From QHVT01 sp036389275 (GTDB taxonomy: Bacteria > Acidobacteriota > Thermoanaerobaculia > Gp7-AA8), in assembly GCA_036389275.1 (NCBI GenBank), contig DASVQE010000099.1:1-64000 (forward strand): 64,000 bases of DNA. The letters are read 5' to 3'. Each line of letters opens with the position of its first letter. The stretch's first letter is position 1. The position numbers and the translations under genes were made by a program. Under the pieces are notes generated by a model. The model was not told where the DNA came from, did not search any database, and was given only the letters and a program-made list of their open reading frames with translations. Of the stretch, positions 24,777 through 33,119 are shown piece by piece.

Positions 24777-27401
24777 CTACTGATTCTGCTGGAGCTTTTC
24801 CAGTCTAGCGCGCAGCTCGGCCTGGCGCGCCTGCGCGGCCTGCACGATGTGCTGCGGCGCGTTGCGCACGAACTCCTCGTTGGCCAGCCGCGCGTCGGCC
24901 GAGGCGAGCTCCTTCTCGGTCTTCTCGATGTCGCGCCGCAGCTTGTCGAGCTGCTCCTGCGAGACCTCTTTCTCCGGCAGCTCGATGGCGATGTGGAAGC
25001 CTTCCACCACGTCGCGATGCGCGCCCGCGGGCGGCTCGCCGCCGACCACGACCTCGGTGAGCCGCGCCAGCTCGATCAGCAGATACGCCGAGTCGCGGAA
25101 GAAATTCGACTCGCGCGGATCGTTGCCGCTCACGTAGAGCCGGAAGCGATCCTTCGGCGTGAAGCCGCGCTCCGCGCGCACGTTGCGCACGGTGGTGATG
25201 ATCGCTTTGATGGCCGTCATCAGCCGCTCGGCCTCGCTGTCTTCCAGCACTTCCTCGGCGATCGGATAGGGCGCGATCATGATCGACGGTTCGACGCCGC
25301 CGAGCTTCTGCCAGATCTCCTCGGTCACGAACGGCATGAACGGATGCAGCAGCCGCAGCGAGCGGTCGAGCACTTCGAGCAGCACGCGCTTGGCGAGCGC
25401 GCGATCGCGATCGCTGCCATGCCGGCCGAGGAGCACCGGCTTGGCCATCTCGATGTACCAGTCACAGAACTCGTGCCAGAAGAAGTGGTAGATCGCATTC
25501 GACGCTTCGTCGAAGCGGTACGCGGAGAGTTGCTTGTTGACCTCGGAGGTCGTGGCGTTGAGCCGCGAGAGAATCCAGCGCTCGACGGTGCGCAGGTGGT
25601 CGCGATCGATCGCGCCGGCGTCTTTCAGATCGGCGTCGACGTGCATCAGCGCGAATCGCGACGCGTTCCAGATCTTGTTGACGAATGCGGAGTAGCCCTG
25701 GATGCGCGACTTGCCGAGCGGAATGTCGCGGCCCGACGCGCTGACGGCGAGCGTGAAGCGGAGCGCGTCCGCGCCGACTTCGTTGACGACGTCGAGCGGA
25801 TCGATGACGTTCCCTTTCGTCTTCGACATCTTCTGCCCTTGCTCGTCGCGCACAAGGCCGTTCAGGAATACGTGGCTGAACGGCGCGCGGCCGGTGAAGC
25901 GCAGGCCGAACATGATCATGCGCGCCACCCAGAAGAAGAGGATGTCGAAGCCGGTGATGAGCGTGTCGGTCGGATAGAAGACGTCGAGGTCGGGCGTCTT
26001 GTCGGGCCAGCCCATCGTGGAGAACGGCCAGAGGCCGGAGGAGAACCAGGTGTCGAGGACGTCGGTCTCCTGCGTCACCGGCGCGTTGCATTGCGGGCAA
26101 TGCGTCGGCTCGTCCATCGTGACGGTTGTGTGGCCGTTCGCGCAGTGGAAGGCCGGGATGCGGTGGCCCCACCACAGTTGGCGCGAGATGGTCCAGTCGT
26201 GGATGTTCTCCATCCAGTTGAAGTAGGTCGCTTCCCAACTTTGGGGAATGATCTGGATGGTGCCGTTGCGCACCGCTTCGATCGCGGGACGGGCGAGCGG
26301 CTCGATCTTCACGAACCACTGTCGCGAGATCATCGGCTCGATGACGGTGCTGCACTTGCCGTGGATGCCGACGGAGTGGACGTAGTCCTCGACCTTGACC
26401 AGGCGCTTTTCTTCGTCCAGCTTTTGGATGACCGTTTTTCGTGCATCAAAACGATCCATGTTTTCGAATTCGGCGCCGGCGGCGGCGAGCATGCGGCCGT
26501 CTTCGCCGATGACCTGCATCTGCGCGAGGTCGTTGCGCAATCCGGCGGCGTAGTCGTTCTTGTCGTGCGACGGCGTGACTTTCACGACGCCGGTGCCGAA
26601 GGTCGGGTCGACGAGGATCGGATCGCCGATGACCGGGATCTGGCGGTTGGCGATCGGCAGCGTCACCGACTTGCCGATGAGGTGGCGGTAGCGCTCGTCG
26701 TCGGGATGGACGGCGACGGCGGTGTCGCCGAGCATCGTCTCCGGACGGGTGGTGGCGACGACGAGGCGCGTGCCGTCGTCGCTGGTGTATTCGATGTGGT
26801 AGAGCTTCGACGGGCGCTCTTCGTATTCGACCTCGATGTCGGAGATGGCGGTGCGGCATCGCGGGCACCAGTTCACCATCGCCAGGTCGCGGTAGATCAG
26901 ACCGTCCTCGTAGAGTTTGACGAAGACGTAGCGGACGGCGCGCGAGAGGCCTTCGTCGAGTGTGAAGCGCTCGCGCGTCCAGTCGGCGGAAGCGCCGAGG
27001 CGCGTGAGCTGGTCTTTGATCTCGGTGGCGTGCTGCTCTTTCCACTCCCAGATGCGCTGGACGAACTTGTCGCGTCCGAGCTCGAAGCGGCTCACGCCCT
27101 GCTTGGCCACTTCGCGCTCGACCACCATCTGCGTGGCGATGCCGGCGTGGTCGGTGCCGGGAAGCCAGAGCGTGTTGAAGCCGGACATCCGTTTCCAGCG
27201 CACGACGATGTCCTGAAGCGTGTTCACGAGGGCATGGCCGATGTGCAGCCGGCCAGTGACGTTCGGCGGCGGGATGACGATGGAGAACTTCGGCCGCTCG
27301 CGATCGACGACCGGCGTGAAGTACCCCTCGGCCTCCCACTTTGCGTAGATGCGCTGCTCGAACGTCTCCGGCTCGTACCGTTTTGCCAGTTCTTCTTTCA
27401 T
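24777..27401 (-). CDS. valS: Valyl-tRNA synthetase
   Basis: About 874 residues. The class I signatures are PPPNVTGRLHIGHA (HIGH) and KMSKTKGNVIDPLD (KMSKS). The CP1 editing domain lies between them, zinc-type cysteine pairs are visible (CPRC; CPQC), and the C-terminus is the ValS coiled coil (EVSQEQLDKLRRDIEKTEKEL). I chose the ATG at 27401 because AGGAA sits about 5 nt upstream; an in-frame ATG at 27446 would add 15 residues but lacks a ribosome site. It heads the seven-gene leftward operon and is preceded by a 1.2-kb repeat array. Confidence 0.96.
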   Translation of the reverse strand: MKEELAKRYEPETFEQRIYAKWEAEGYFTPVVDRERPKFSIVIPPPNVTGRLHIGHALVNTLQDIVVRWKRMSGFNTLWLPGTDHAGIATQMVVEREVAKQGVSRFELGRDKFVQRIWEWKEQHATEIKDQLTRLGASADWTRERFTLDEGLSRAVRYVFVKLYEDGLIYRDLAMVNWCPRCRTAISDIEVEYEERPSKLYHIEYTSDDGTRLVVATTRPETMLGDTAVAVHPDDERYRHLIGKSVTLPIANRQIPVIGDPILVDPTFGTGVVKVTPSHDKNDYAAGLRNDLAQMQVIGEDGRMLAAAGAEFENMDRFDARKTVIQKLDEEKRLVKVEDYVHSVGIHGKCSTVIEPMISRQWFVKIEPLARPAIEAVRNGTIQIIPQSWEATYFNWMENIHDWTISRQLWWGHRIPAFHCANGHTTVTMDEPTHCPQCNAPVTQETDVLDTWFSSGLWPFSTMGWPDKTPDLDVFYPTDTLITGFDILFFWVARMIMFGLRFTGRAPFSHVFLNGLVRDEQGQKMSKTKGNVIDPLDVVNEVGADALRFTLAVSASGRDIPLGKSRIQGYSAFVNKIWNASRFALMHVDADLKDAGAIDRDHLRTVERWILSRLNATTSEVNKQLSAYRFDEASNAIYHFFWHEFCDWYIEMAKPVLLGRHGSDRDRALAKRVLLEVLDRSLRLLHPFMPFVTEEIWQKLGGVEPSIMIAPYPIAEEVLEDSEAERLMTAIKAIITTVRNVRAERGFTPKDRFRLYVSGNDPRESNFFRDSAYLLIELARLTEVVVGGEPPAGAHRDVVEGFHIAIELPEKEVSQEQLDKLRRDIEKTEKELASADARLANEEFVRNAPQHIVQAAQARQAELRARLEKLQQNQ

Positions 27402-27435
27402 CGGTTCCTGCTGTTGCGGGTCGGGGCGGGTGTCG

Positions 27436-28500
27436 CTTGCATCCATGTCTTACTGCTCGAACCTGGTGGCGTTTCTCGTCGTCACCGGTGTGCTGCGCTC
27501 GTTGCACGCTGCGGCCTTGCTGCTACGGGTGGCCGTGGTCGCTTTCGTTTGCATCATCTCTTCGGTACCGCTCGAACTTCGCGGCGTTACTCGTTCACCC
27601 TGTTGTGCTGCGCCCGTTGCGTACCGCACCTCACAACGTCGGCTCGTTGCCGCGGGTCGCGGTGGCCGCTGTCGGTTTCATCATCTCTTCGTCACTGCTC
27701 GACTCGTGGCGTTACTGCCTCGCCACCACCTGCGCGGTGCCCCCGTTGCTGCGTTGCGGCGTTGTCAAACATCCATTTGGTACTGCAGATCGCGGCGCCG
27801 CTTCCCCTTGCATCGTCTCTCGTGCACGCTCGAACTTCGCCGCGTTACTCGTCACCTGCTGTGCTGCGCCCGTTGCGCGCTGCGGCGTCACAACGACCGT
27901 TCCTTGCAGAGGGTCGCGCGGCCCGTCGTTGCTTGCATCATCTCGTCACTGCTCGAACTTCGCCGCGTTACTCATCACCTGTTGTGCTGCGCCCGTTGCG
28001 CGCTGGGCGTCACGCCGTCCGTTTCTTGCAGCCGGGCCCGTTGTTGGTTGCATCATCTCTTCGTCACTGCTCGAACTTCGGGCGTTACTCGTCGTCACTA
28101 TGTGCGGTTTCGTTGCGCGCTACCGCCCTTCATGACGTACCGTTTGTTGCTGCGCGTCGCGGCGACTGCTTTCGCTTGCACCATCTCTTCGTCGCTCTCG
28201 AATTTTGTGGCGTTACACATCGTCAACTCTTGCACGCGCGCCTGTTGCGCGCTGCGGCGTCACAACGACCGTTTGTTGCTGCGCGTCGCGGCGGGCGGCT
28301 TTCGCTTGCATCATTTCTTCGTTGCTCTCGAACTTCGTGGCATTACTCGTCGTCACCTGTCGTGCTGCCGTCCGTCGCGCAGGTCGCCGCTGCCGCTGTC
28401 GCTTGCCTCATCTCTTCGTCACTGCTCACACTTCGTGGCGTTACTCGTCGTCACCTGTTGCGCTGCGCCCGTCGAGCGTCCGGCCTTCACGACGTTCCGT
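27436..28500. repeat. Degenerate tandem repeat array, about nine copies of a 96-130 bp unit
   Basis: This gap between divergent valS and tsaD has no gene. The anchor TTGCATCATCTCTTCGTCAC, followed by TGCTCGAACTTCG, recurs at about 27439, 27549, 27677, 27808, 27933, 28049, 28176, 28306 and 28402. Each is followed by GGCGTTACTCGTCRTCACC, TGTTGTGCTGCGCCCGTTGC, GCGCTGCGGCGTCACAACGA and a TTGCTGCGCGTCGCGGCGG segment. Spacings vary and are not multiples of three, so the long open frames through it are not coding. The + strand is clearly pyrimidine-rich. 28501-28678 is non-repetitive and also gene-free. Confidence 0.92.
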
Positions 28501-28630
28501 CTCGTTCACCCTCGCGTGCGCCGCGTCTTCCGAGGGCGGATCGTCTGTCGCGCCGCCTCCCGGCCGATCCTGTTCCGCCGCGCGGCGCTTTGGTGTCGCT
28601 CGACCCGGCGCCGCGTCCGCGCGATATCCT

Positions 28631-28650
28631 CCGCCACGTTGGAGTGGCGG
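28631..28650. promoter_or_regulatory. Inverted repeat upstream of tsaD
   Basis: CCGCCAC-GTTGGA-GTGGCGG is a perfect 7-bp inverted repeat followed by ATTATAGATT, 28 bp before the tsaD start. It could be an operator or a small hairpin in the leader. No clear -35 box was found. Confidence 0.35.
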
Positions 28651-28678
28651 ATTATAGATTCGTTGTTGTAGGCGACGC

Positions 28679-29737
28679 ATGATCCTCGGAATTGAAACGT
28701 CCTGCGATGAGACCTCGGTGGCGCTGCTCGAGCGCGACGGGCGCGTGCGCGCGAACGTGATCGCCTCGCAGATCGCGCGGCATCAGCCGTTCGGCGGCGT
28801 CGTGCCGGAGATCGCCTCGCGCGAGCACCTGCAGCATCTCTTTCCGCTCGTCGAGCGCGTGCTCGGCGATGCCGGCGCATCGTGGAGCGACGTCGACTCG
28901 ATCGCCGTCACGGCTGGACCGGGTCTCATCGGGGCGCTGCTGGTCGGCGTGGCCGGCGCGCAAGGTCTCGCGTACGGCCTGGGAGTGCCGATCGTGCCGG
29001 TCAATCACCTCGAAGGGCACATCTACTCTCCATACCTCCAGACGGATGGACCTGCGGCACTCCTTCCGGAACGCTTTCTGTCACTCGTGATCTCGGGAGG
29101 TCACTCGGCGATTTACGACGTGCGCGGCCGCAACGTGCGGCAGATCAACCGCACGCGCGACGACGCCATCGGCGAGACGTTCGACAAGGTGGCGAAATTC
29201 GTCGGGTTGCCGTATCCCGGCGGACCGCAGATCGAGAAGCACGCCCGCGCCGGAACCGCTGATCCGAAACGGTTCCCCTTTCCGATGCCGCAATTCAAGG
29301 AAGGCGCGACGTCGACGGTGCCGGAGAATCCGGGCGGCGCGCTCGACTTCTCCTACTCCGGCATCAAGGCTGCGGCCATCCGTCTCGCGCGCGAGCATGG
29401 CGTGCGCGCGGACGGCGACGCGCAACTGCTCGGCGATTTCTGCGCGACGTTTCAGGACGCGCTCATCGCCCAGCTTTTCGAGCGGCTGGAGCGCGTCTGG
29501 TCGCGGCTCGACGAGCCGAAGCCGACGGAGCTGGCGATGGCCGGCGGCGTCGCGGCGAACGGCGTGCTGCGCGAGCGGATCCGCGCCTGGGGCGAGAGCC
29601 GCGGCATCGTGGTGCGGCTGCCCGAGAAGCGCTACTGCACCGACAACGCCGGCATGATCGCGTTCGCCGGGTTACAGAAAGGTGAACCGTCGGATCCGCG
29701 CCGGGTCACGGCGCGCTCGCGCATCGCGCCGCCGTAA
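28679..29737 (+). CDS. tsaD: tRNA N6-adenosine threonylcarbamoyltransferase TsaD
   Basis: 352 residues, typical length. Transfers threonylcarbamoyl to A37 of ANN-decoding tRNAs. Motifs are the N-terminal GIETSCDETSVALLE, the metal-binding HLEGH near residue 113, LVISGGHSAIY, GETFDKVAK and the C-terminal AMAGGVAANGVLRERI. The partner genes tsaB, tsaC and tsaE are not in the window. The ribosome site is weak (TAGGCG). Confidence 0.97.
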   Translation: MILGIETSCDETSVALLERDGRVRANVIASQIARHQPFGGVVPEIASREHLQHLFPLVERVLGDAGASWSDVDSIAVTAGPGLIGALLVGVAGAQGLAYGLGVPIVPVNHLEGHIYSPYLQTDGPAALLPERFLSLVISGGHSAIYDVRGRNVRQINRTRDDAIGETFDKVAKFVGLPYPGGPQIEKHARAGTADPKRFPFPMPQFKEGATSTVPENPGGALDFSYSGIKAAAIRLAREHGVRADGDAQLLGDFCATFQDALIAQLFERLERVWSRLDEPKPTELAMAGGVAANGVLRERIRAWGESRGIVVRLPEKRYCTDNAGMIAFAGLQKGEPSDPRRVTARSRIAPP

Positions 29738-29833
29738 CCTTTCGCGCCGCGCCCCGTCTGAACCTAACGAGGGCACGCAGTACACGAACGAACGAACCCC
29801 CTACTCCTACATTTCCTACCCGATCCGAACGAA

Positions 29834-29867
29834 CGACTGCCGCCGGCCGCAAGGCCGGCGGTTGTCG
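29834..29867 (+). terminator. Hairpin terminator after tsaD
   Basis: A 15-bp stem with a single mismatch and a GCAA tetraloop (arms 29834-29848 and 29853-29867; core CGCCGGCC/GGCCGGCG), followed by TTT. It lies about 100 bp past the tsaD stop and 24 bp before the next start. The rest of 29738-29890 holds direct CGAAC/GAACGAACGA runs only. Confidence 0.65.
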
Positions 29868-29890
29868 TTTGCGGCTAGACTCTCGGGCCG

Positions 29891-30790
29891 ATGAAGATTG
29901 TCATTGCCGGCGGCAGCGGATTTCTCGGCGAACCGCTCGTGCGGAGGCTGGTCGCGCGCGGCGACGAGGTGGTCGTGCTCTCGCGCAACGCGGCGAAGGT
30001 GAAGGCCGGCCGCGGCGTGGCTTGGAACGGGCGCAGTCACGGGCCGTGGACCGCGGAAGTGGATACCGCGGATGCGGTGATCAACCTCGCCGGCGAGAAC
30101 ATCGCCGAGGGAAGGTGGACCGAGGAGCGGAAAAAGCGGCTGGTGGAAAGCAGGGTGCAGAGCACGCGCGCGCTGGTCGATGCGCTGCGGCGCGAGCGCG
30201 ACCGTCCGCGGGCGCTGCTGAACGCCTCGGCCGTCGGCTACTACGGCAACCGCGGCGACGAACTGCTCGACGAGAGCGCGAAGCGCGGCGACGGATTCCT
30301 GGCCGAGCTCGTGGCGCGGTGGGAAGAGACGGCGAAGGAAGCGGAGGAGTTCGCGCGCGTGGCCATCCTCCGCCTCGGCGTCGTGCTCGCCGCGGACGGC
30401 GGCGCGCTGGCCAAACTCCTCCCGCCGTTCCGCATGGGCGCCGGCGGCCCGATCGGCTCGGGCAAGCAGTGGATGTCGTGGGTGAGCCGCGACGACGCCG
30501 TGCGCATGTTCGAGTGGGCGCTCGACGACGCCACTATCTTCGGCGTCTACAACGTCACCGCCCCCGAGCCCGTCCGCAACCGCGACTTCGCCAAAGCCCT
30601 CGGCCGCGCGGTGCACCGCCCGGCCCTCATCCCCACACCCGCCTTCGCCCTCCGCCTCGCCTTCGGCGAGATGGCCGACGAAGCCCTGATCGCCGGCCAG
30701 CGCGTCATCCCTAAACACGCCACCCGCGAAGGCTTCACCTTCGAGCAGAAAACCCTCGACGCGGCGCTGCGGCACGCGTTGGGGAAGTGA
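29891..30790 (+). CDS. TIGR01777 family NAD(P)-binding epimerase-like protein
   Basis: 299 residues. An extended short-chain dehydrogenase with the Rossmann glycine motif GGSGFLGEPLVRRL, VINLAGENIAEGRW, the YYGNRGDELLDE segment and a C-terminal DUF1731-type end (ATREGFTFEQKTLDAALRHAL). It is related to E. coli YfcH and plant SULA. The substrate is unknown. Confidence 0.93.
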   Translation: MKIVIAGGSGFLGEPLVRRLVARGDEVVVLSRNAAKVKAGRGVAWNGRSHGPWTAEVDTADAVINLAGENIAEGRWTEERKKRLVESRVQSTRALVDALRRERDRPRALLNASAVGYYGNRGDELLDESAKRGDGFLAELVARWEETAKEAEEFARVAILRLGVVLAADGGALAKLLPPFRMGAGGPIGSGKQWMSWVSRDDAVRMFEWALDDATIFGVYNVTAPEPVRNRDFAKALGRAVHRPALIPTPAFALRLAFGEMADEALIAGQRVIPKHATREGFTFEQKTLDAALRHALGK

Positions 30791-30814
30791 GGCGGAGGCG
30801 CGGAACGCGACGCC

Positions 30815-31790
30815 GCGCGCGGCAGGGATGAGGCGAAGAGGAGTGAGGACGTGCGACCGGAGGCGCTGCCGGGTTGGCGGTGACTTGCGCAGACGATGGC
30901 GATGGATCCGCGGCGTGCGGCGTTGAGTACGTGCGATTGGAGCCGCTGCGACGTCCGCGACGAGTTGAGCAAACGATGTGAGGTGTAATCCGCCGCGTGC
31001 GGTAGCCGTGGTCTGAACCATCGCGACTGATCATCACGCGCGATGGCGCCCGCGCTCAGCAAGGCAAGGAGCGCGTGGATCAGGACCGTTCGCGGATGCG
31101 AGGTCGGCGCGCCAGCTGACCAATGCGCGGTGCACACGTTCGGAACGCTGCGGGTGATCTTGTGCGGCGCGGCGCCTCACCGCACAAGCGCGCACGCTAC
31201 GCCGAGGACCACGGCGACTCGCGCCGCGGATGAAGTACGGCGGTTGAGAGGACGTACAGGATACGCAGACGACGTGAACGCACCGAAGTCATCGCCGCCG
31301 AGACACACGACGTATGACGTGTGCGGCCGAGGATGGGCAGTAGACACGCTGAACGTGCTGCGCGCCAACGGCGTGCGTGCACGCGGTCATCGCCGGCGAG
31401 ACGGATGGCATGCAGCGTTTGACAACGTGGGTGGACACGTAGAACGGGCTGCACGCGAACCGTCCGTGCGCACGCCGTCATCGCCGGCGGAGACGAACGA
31501 CCGGCGACGTGCAGCGTTCGAGAACGTGCGATAGACAGGTAAACGTGCCGCCGCGCACGTCCTGCGTGCACGCGGTAAGTGCCGGCGAGACGAACGACCA
31601 TGACGTGCCGCGATCGAGAACGTGCAGTAGCCACGTTCTCGCGCTGCGCGCCGACGTCATCCGCGCACCGCGTGCGCGGATGATGTCCACACCGTTCGGG
31701 ACGGCGACCGATGATGGTGCCGCGCGTTGGGAACGTGTGGTGGCCGTTCTCAACGCGCTGCGCGTCATCACGCGAGCCGCCGCCCGCCCG
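30815..31790. repeat. Gene-free gap filled with two degenerate tandem repeats
   Basis: At 30840-31010 a unit of about 80 bp occurs twice, with ACGTGCGA(C/T)(C/T)GGAG(G/C)CGCTG as the anchor. From about 31180 to 31740 a unit of 92-98 bp recurs. Its anchor GTCATCGCCGGCGAGACGAA is at about 31288, 31386, 31478 and 31576, followed by GACGTGCAGCGTTCGAGAAC and by a CGTGCTGCGCGCC segment, with weaker flanking copies. Open frames through it are arginine-rich shadows without homology. No RNA gene was recognised. Confidence 0.85.
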
Positions 31791-31820
31791 TGGCGCACCT
31801 CCTCCGCAACCTTCGCGCTT

Positions 31821-31850
31821 GGGAAGCGCGGGCATTCGCCCGCGCTTCCC
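31821..31850 (-). terminator. Perfect 13-bp hairpin downstream of the XRE gene
   Basis: GGGAAGCGCGGGC, loop ATTC, GCCCGCGCTTCCC. It begins 17 bp past the stop of the XRE-family gene read leftward. There is no T tract, so it may be a processing or REP-like structure rather than a strict intrinsic terminator. Confidence 0.55.
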
Positions 31851-31867
31851 ACGTTACCGCTCGCGCG

Positions 31868-32293
31868 TCAGTTGCGGTTGGTAAGCATGTTCCATTCAGG
31901 GTTGTCGCGCAGGTAGGACGGGCGCTTTTCCTTGATGGTGTTGTTCACCTCGGAGGCGGTCTCCATCATGAGCTGGAACTTGGCCAGCATCGCTTTGGCA
32001 ACCGGTTTCGGGAGCGCGCGGAGCTCTTCGCAGAGGCGCTGGGCGGCGCTCTCTTCTTCGTCGAGCTCCCACGGGGCGATCTCACGCTCGACGCTGCCGC
32101 CGAAGAAGTCCGCCTCGGTCATGCCGTAGACGGCGAGCATCCTCCGCAACTGCTCGAGCTTGAGCGAGCCGATACGCTGCCCCGTCTCGAAGGAGCTGAT
32201 GGTCTTCTCTCCGACGCCGGAGAGGCGGGCAACGTCTTTCTGGCTCAGCCCGCGGAGCCGCCGGATTTCACGAAGTTTCAGTACGAGATCCAT
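31868..32293 (-). CDS. XRE-family helix-turn-helix regulator
   Basis: 141 residues. The N-terminal HTH_3 domain (LREIRRLRGLSQKDVARLSG, then ISSFETGQRIGSLKLEQLRRML) is followed by an acidic and helical C-terminal part (DEEESAAQRLCEELRALPKP) of unknown role. It lies 27 bp downstream of lexA on the same strand, so it is probably under the same SOS-type control. Its target is unknown. Confidence 0.92.
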   Translation of the reverse strand: MDLVLKLREIRRLRGLSQKDVARLSGVGEKTISSFETGQRIGSLKLEQLRRMLAVYGMTEADFFGGSVEREIAPWELDEEESAAQRLCEELRALPKPVAKAMLAKFQLMMETASEVNNTIKEKRPSYLRDNPEWNMLTNRN

Positions 32294-32320
32294 GGGTTCC
32301 TCACATTCCGCTACGACAGA

Positions 32321-32968
32321 TCAAAAGCGCCGCATGAGACCGACCACCACACCCTGCACCGCGACGTCCCGGGCAGAGGCGTAAATCGGGGACATCAGGG
32401 AGTTCGCCGGCTGCAGCCGCACGCGCTCTCCTTCGCGATAGAGACGTTTGAGCGTGACTTCGCCGTTGACGTTGGCCACCACCATCTCGCCGTTGTCGGC
32501 GCGCTCGCGCCGCGAGATGATCACCAGGTCGCCGTCGAGAATCCCGTCGTCGACCATCGAGTCGCCACGCACCTTCAGCACGTAGTTGTCGCCGCGCGAG
32601 GTGAGGTGCGCCGGCACCGCAATCATCTCGTCGGAGACGTCGACTTCCAGCGGCCGGCCTGCAGCGATGTAGCCGAAGAGCGGCAACTCGCGCAGCGCGT
32701 CACTCGCCTCGGAGCGCGCCGCCGGCGCCGCCGGCTTCTCGCCGGGAGCCGCAGGCTGCTCGACCAGCTCGACGCCGCGCTTCTGATTCCAGTCGCGGCG
32801 GATCAGCCCCTTTTTCTCCAGCAGCGACAGGTGCTTGTAGACCGTGCCGTAGGAGGAGAAGCCGAAGTGGTCGCAGATCTCGCGGTGCGTCGGAGCGACG
32901 CCGCGCTCCTTCTGGAAGTCCCGGATGAAACTGAGGATGTCCCGCTGCCGTTCGGTCAGGTATCGCAT
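32321..32968 (-). CDS. lexA: LexA repressor
   Basis: 215 residues. The winged-helix N-terminus has TERQRDILSFIRDFQKERG and THREICDHFGFSSYGTVYKH. The hinge is long and Ala/Pro-rich (residues 70-90). The self-cleavage site is A103-G104 (YIAAGRP), with catalytic S137 (GDSM) and K174 (VTLKRL). It represses SOS genes until RecA* promotes cleavage. The start codon directly abuts a 19-bp palindrome that is a good candidate for its own operator. Confidence 0.96.
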   Translation of the reverse strand: MRYLTERQRDILSFIRDFQKERGVAPTHREICDHFGFSSYGTVYKHLSLLEKKGLIRRDWNQKRGVELVEQPAAPGEKPAAPAARSEASDALRELPLFGYIAAGRPLEVDVSDEMIAVPAHLTSRGDNYVLKVRGDSMVDDGILDGDLVIISRRERADNGEMVVANVNGEVTLKRLYREGERVRLQPANSLMSPIYASARDVAVQGVVVGLMRRF

Positions 32969-32987
32969 CGCCTACGTAATGTAGGCG
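32969..32987. promoter_or_regulatory. Putative LexA operator (19-bp palindrome)
   Basis: CGCCTAC-GTAAT-GTAGGCG, two perfect 7-bp arms around 5 bp, touching the lexA start codon and covering the place where a ribosome site would be. Autoregulation by binding here is typical of lexA; the motif differs from E. coli and Bacillus boxes. The assignment is inference from position. Confidence 0.6.
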
Positions 32988-33064
32988 GTAACAGGGCGAA
33001 AGTCAAGCGTAAGTGGCGGAATTTGCCGCGATCGCTCAGCGGCTGGCGGTAAGAAGGCGAAAGC

Positions 33065-33094
33065 AAAAAAAGAGCCGGCCGAGCGGCCGGCTCT
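33065..33094 (-). terminator. Rho-independent terminator of the CsgG-like gene
   Basis: A perfect 10-bp stem (AGAGCCGGCC / GGCCGGCTCT) with a 4-nt GAGC loop. Read leftward it is followed by a run of T residues (AAAAAA on the + strand at 33065-33070), 25 bp past the stop of the CsgG-like gene. Confidence 0.9.
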
Positions 33095-33119
33095 CCCCAC
33101 AGTTCGGGCCCGCTGAAAC

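Noticed and set aside
27436..28500. CRISPR array
   Set aside because: Units are 96-130 bp, degenerate along their whole length, with no short identical repeats separated by unique spacers and no cas genes.
27349..28671. 440-codon frame through the valS-tsaD array, looking like a repeat protein (LLELRGVTRR motifs)
   Set aside because: The repeat unit length is not a multiple of three and the same peptide motif appears in all three frames, so the periodicity is at DNA level. There is no ribosome site or codon bias.
24072..28682. Very long open frame (1536 codons) on the + strand
   Set aside because: It is antisense to birA, valS and the repeat array. Its sequence is arginine/valine/aspartate-rich shadow coding of a GC-rich gene, without recognisable domains.
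31197..31835. 212-codon leftward frame in the gap before the XRE gene
   Set aside because: Low-complexity Arg/His/Ala translation of a tandem repeat; no homology and no start signal.
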